Source: Micromonospora parathelypteridis
Lineage (GTDB): Bacteria; Actinomycetota; Actinomycetes; Mycobacteriales; Micromonosporaceae
Assembly: GCF_014201145.1 (NCBI RefSeq)
Contig: NZ_JACHDP010000001.1
Span: 6,448,001 to 6,512,000, forward strand
Direction of reading: 5' to 3'
Length of the DNA stretch: 64,000 nt
Shown: piece by piece, positions 62,691-64,000 of the stretch
Position numbering within the stretch: the first letter of the stretch is position 1
Layout: each line of letters opens with the position of its first letter
The notes under the pieces: model-generated
The model's database searches: none
Told to the model about the DNA's origin: nothing
What the model saw: only the letters and a program-made list of their open reading frames with translations
Translations under genes and position numbers: made by a program

Positions 62691-63446
62691 ATGCAGGAGT
62701 TGGCCACGGAGGCTGATGTTGCATCCACATGCGAGGATGGTTCAAACATTCCTCGTCGTGGATGGAATAGCGTGATGTCCTATTGGTTCCGGAATCGGGC
62801 AGTTGTAGTGTCGGCGCTGGTTGTGCTCCTAGCGGCGGTCGTCGGGCTGGTGCTCGTGTCGCCGTTCCTCATGGAAGTTCTGGCGGATGGAGACACGGAC
62901 TGGGCCGAGCTGTCGAATATCGGGCAGGCGTACGGGGCGGTCACTGCGGTACTTTCTGCGCTCGCATTCATTGGTGTTGCCATCTCTCTGCTTCTTCAGT
63001 GGCGGCTGAACGTCATGTCACACGCTGTTTCTGCTAGAGAGAGGCATTTTGAGCTCATCAAGCTGACGATGGATCGCCCCGAAATCGCATACTTTGTAGA
63101 CGACGGGGCTGTCAGTACAGGCACCCTCGCGCAGCGCCTCAATATCAATCTTTGGATAGGTCATTGGTTTTTGTTGTGGAAGACCAGGGAGATTGATGAA
63201 TTTGGTCTGAAGAGGCAGCTTGCTGGGATGTTTCGTAATCCCGTCGCGCGAGAATGGTGGGGGGTATACGGGCCGACTTGGACTTCCAGCAAGGCTCGGC
63301 GCAGCCGCATCTTCGTGGAGCTGGCAAGTCGCGAGTGCGAGAACGCCGGACTCATTGCCTCGCCGGTGGGCGGCCCCAGCGCACCGGCGAACGGCGATCA
63401 GTATCCGGCCAGAAGGGGAGCGGCCCTGGCCAGCGAGCAGGACTGA
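62691..63446 (+). CDS. DUF6082-like two-TM membrane protein
   Basis: 251 residues from ATG 62691 (ATG 62775 also possible). Two TM spans: VVVSALVVLLAAVVGLVLVSPFLMEVL and YGAVTAVLSALAFIGVAISLLLQWRL, followed by the DUF6082 hallmark AVSARERHFELIKLTMDRPEI and a helical cytosolic part ending in WWGVYGPTW. Family function unknown; frequently near regulatory or accessory genes in actinobacteria. GC is lower than in the rest of the window, which is consistent with a more recently acquired gene. The C-terminal ~30 residues are unstructured. Confidence 0.75.
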   Translation: MQELATEADVASTCEDGSNIPRRGWNSVMSYWFRNRAVVVSALVVLLAAVVGLVLVSPFLMEVLADGDTDWAELSNIGQAYGAVTAVLSALAFIGVAISLLLQWRLNVMSHAVSARERHFELIKLTMDRPEIAYFVDDGAVSTGTLAQRLNINLWIGHWFLLWKTREIDEFGLKRQLAGMFRNPVAREWWGVYGPTWTSSKARRSRIFVELASRECENAGLIASPVGGPSAPANGDQYPARRGAALASEQD

Positions 63447-63529
63447 TCTGCGGCACCGGACTAGTCGCGTGGGGTTGAGAGGCAGTCGGCTCCCGGCGGC
63501 CGGCGAGTCGAGCTGGCACTGGAGAACGC

Positions 63530-64000
63530 TTATGCAGTCTGCGACGTTGGACCTGTTTGGTAACGTGCCTCGAACTCAGAAAACGAGGGTACGGCTGAGC
63601 CGCCAGCAAGGTAAATCGGACCTCGTCGTGCCCGGGCGCGGGTCGCCGCATCAACTCGTGCGGCGACGTTGTCGGGAAGACGCTGCTCGGCCTCAGCGCG
63701 CGGGAAAAAGGCGATGTCCTCCAACTCCTGTCCTGGCAGATCGAAGCTGTCGAGGTTGGCGATGGACCCGCAGTCGAACGTGAAGCTGAGGATCGCGCGC
63801 GGTCGTTGCCCGGCGGGTGGGGCCCAGTCGACCACGAGAAGATCACCTACCGCTACAGCGACCCCCAACTCCTCCCGAATCTCGCGGGCGCAGGCATCGT
63901 GCGGGTATTCGCCTTCGTCCACGTAGCCGCCAGGGAAGGCCCAGTGGTCCCTGTAGGTGGGCTTGACGAGCAGTACGTTGCCCGCTGGGTCGGTGATGAA
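63530..64000 (-). CDS. NUDIX hydrolase, 5' end cut by window edge
   Basis: 157 visible residues, open up to the edge (FITDPAGNVLLVKPTYRDHWAFPGGYVDEGE...). The NUDIX box is complete: GGYVDEG, then AREIREELG, with G-x5-E-x7-REUxEExGU. C-terminal SFTFDCGSI and ELEDIAFFPRAEAEQRLPDN typify actinobacterial ADP-ribose/nucleoside diphosphate-X hydrolases. Substrate unknown. The start lies right of the window; the internal GTG at 63922 is not the start. Confidence 0.9.
   Translation of the reverse strand, partial: FITDPAGNVLLVKPTYRDHWAFPGGYVDEGEYPHDACAREIREELGVAVAVGDLLVVDWAPPAGQRPRAILSFTFDCGSIANLDSFDLPGQELEDIAFFPRAEAEQRLPDNVAARVDAATRARARRGPIYLAGGSAVPSFSEFEARYQTGPTSQTA

Overview
The window is chromosomal DNA of a high-GC actinobacterium. 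GTG starts, ATGA/GTGA start-stop overlaps, leaderless -10/start arrangements, F420-type enzymes, DivIVA-like and PknG-like proteins and many GlgX/TreY/TreZ-type genes point to the family Micromonosporaceae (Micromonospora or a close relative). This placement is inferred from gene style, not from a marker gene. I see no rRNA, tRNA, CRISPR array, insertion sequence or prophage. Two ends are cut: a VOC protein at the left edge and a NUDIX hydrolase at the right edge.

Layout. 1-18.4 kb is mostly housekeeping and accessory genes: two secreted lysozyme-fold-like proteins, a secreted alpha/beta hydrolase, MazG-like, pirin, an HhH-GPD-like protein, DUF1345/DUF2795/DUF2267, a TerC transporter behind a yybP-ykoY-type (Mn2+) riboswitch, a molybdopterin oxidoreductase with a flavin reductase partner, a short-chain dehydrogenase, and an F420-type oxidoreductase divergent from a TetR regulator with matching operators. 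Its intergenic spaces hold much repetitive DNA: a 17-bp minisatellite, a ~73-bp tandem array and members of a ~74-bp palindromic family that recurs through the window.

18.5-26.75 kb is the most striking region: six co-directional, mostly overlapping genes encoding a cytosolic trypsin-like protease with a degenerate NTPase-like tail, a PknG-type kinase (zinc ribbons, kinase, TPR), a vWA/zinc-ribbon protein, a four-TM GlnX-like membrane sensor, a substrate-binding lipoprotein without permease, and a Trypco1 (trypsin-co-occurring) protein. This looks like a transmembrane nutrient-sensing cassette of the mycobacterial GlnH-GlnX-PknG kind wired to a protease/vWA module of the kind seen in regulated conflict systems.

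26.8-33.3 kb: secreted M28 peptidase, type II NADH dehydrogenase-like flavoprotein, AI-2E permease, spermidine-synthase-like protein, DUF2267/PCD-like fusion. 33.3-38.2 kb: a signalling island with two STAS anti-anti-sigma factors, a PAS/GAF/SpoIIE phosphatase translationally coupled to a stand-alone B12-binding protein that carries the CarH-type W-x9-EH photoreceptor motif, a CheY/Rcp1-like receiver and a DivIVA-like coiled-coil protein. 38.3-51.9 kb: a third lysozyme-like paralog, OsmC, a soluble Ser/Thr kinase, a two-component system followed by a GT39 and a GT2-GtrA glycosyltransferase, an arginase-fold protein, and a three-gene surface-polymer-like operon (49-aa membrane peptide, methyltransferase, membrane sulfatase-fold enzyme).

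52-62.4 kb: citrate synthase, a maleylpyruvate-isomerase-like protein, and an alpha-glucan/trehalose locus: a GT4 enzyme divergent from glgX-treY-treZ, which together convert glycogen or maltooligosaccharides to trehalose. From the 3' part of treZ to the right edge the GC content and codon use drop; that region holds a DUF6082-like membrane protein and the cut NUDIX gene.
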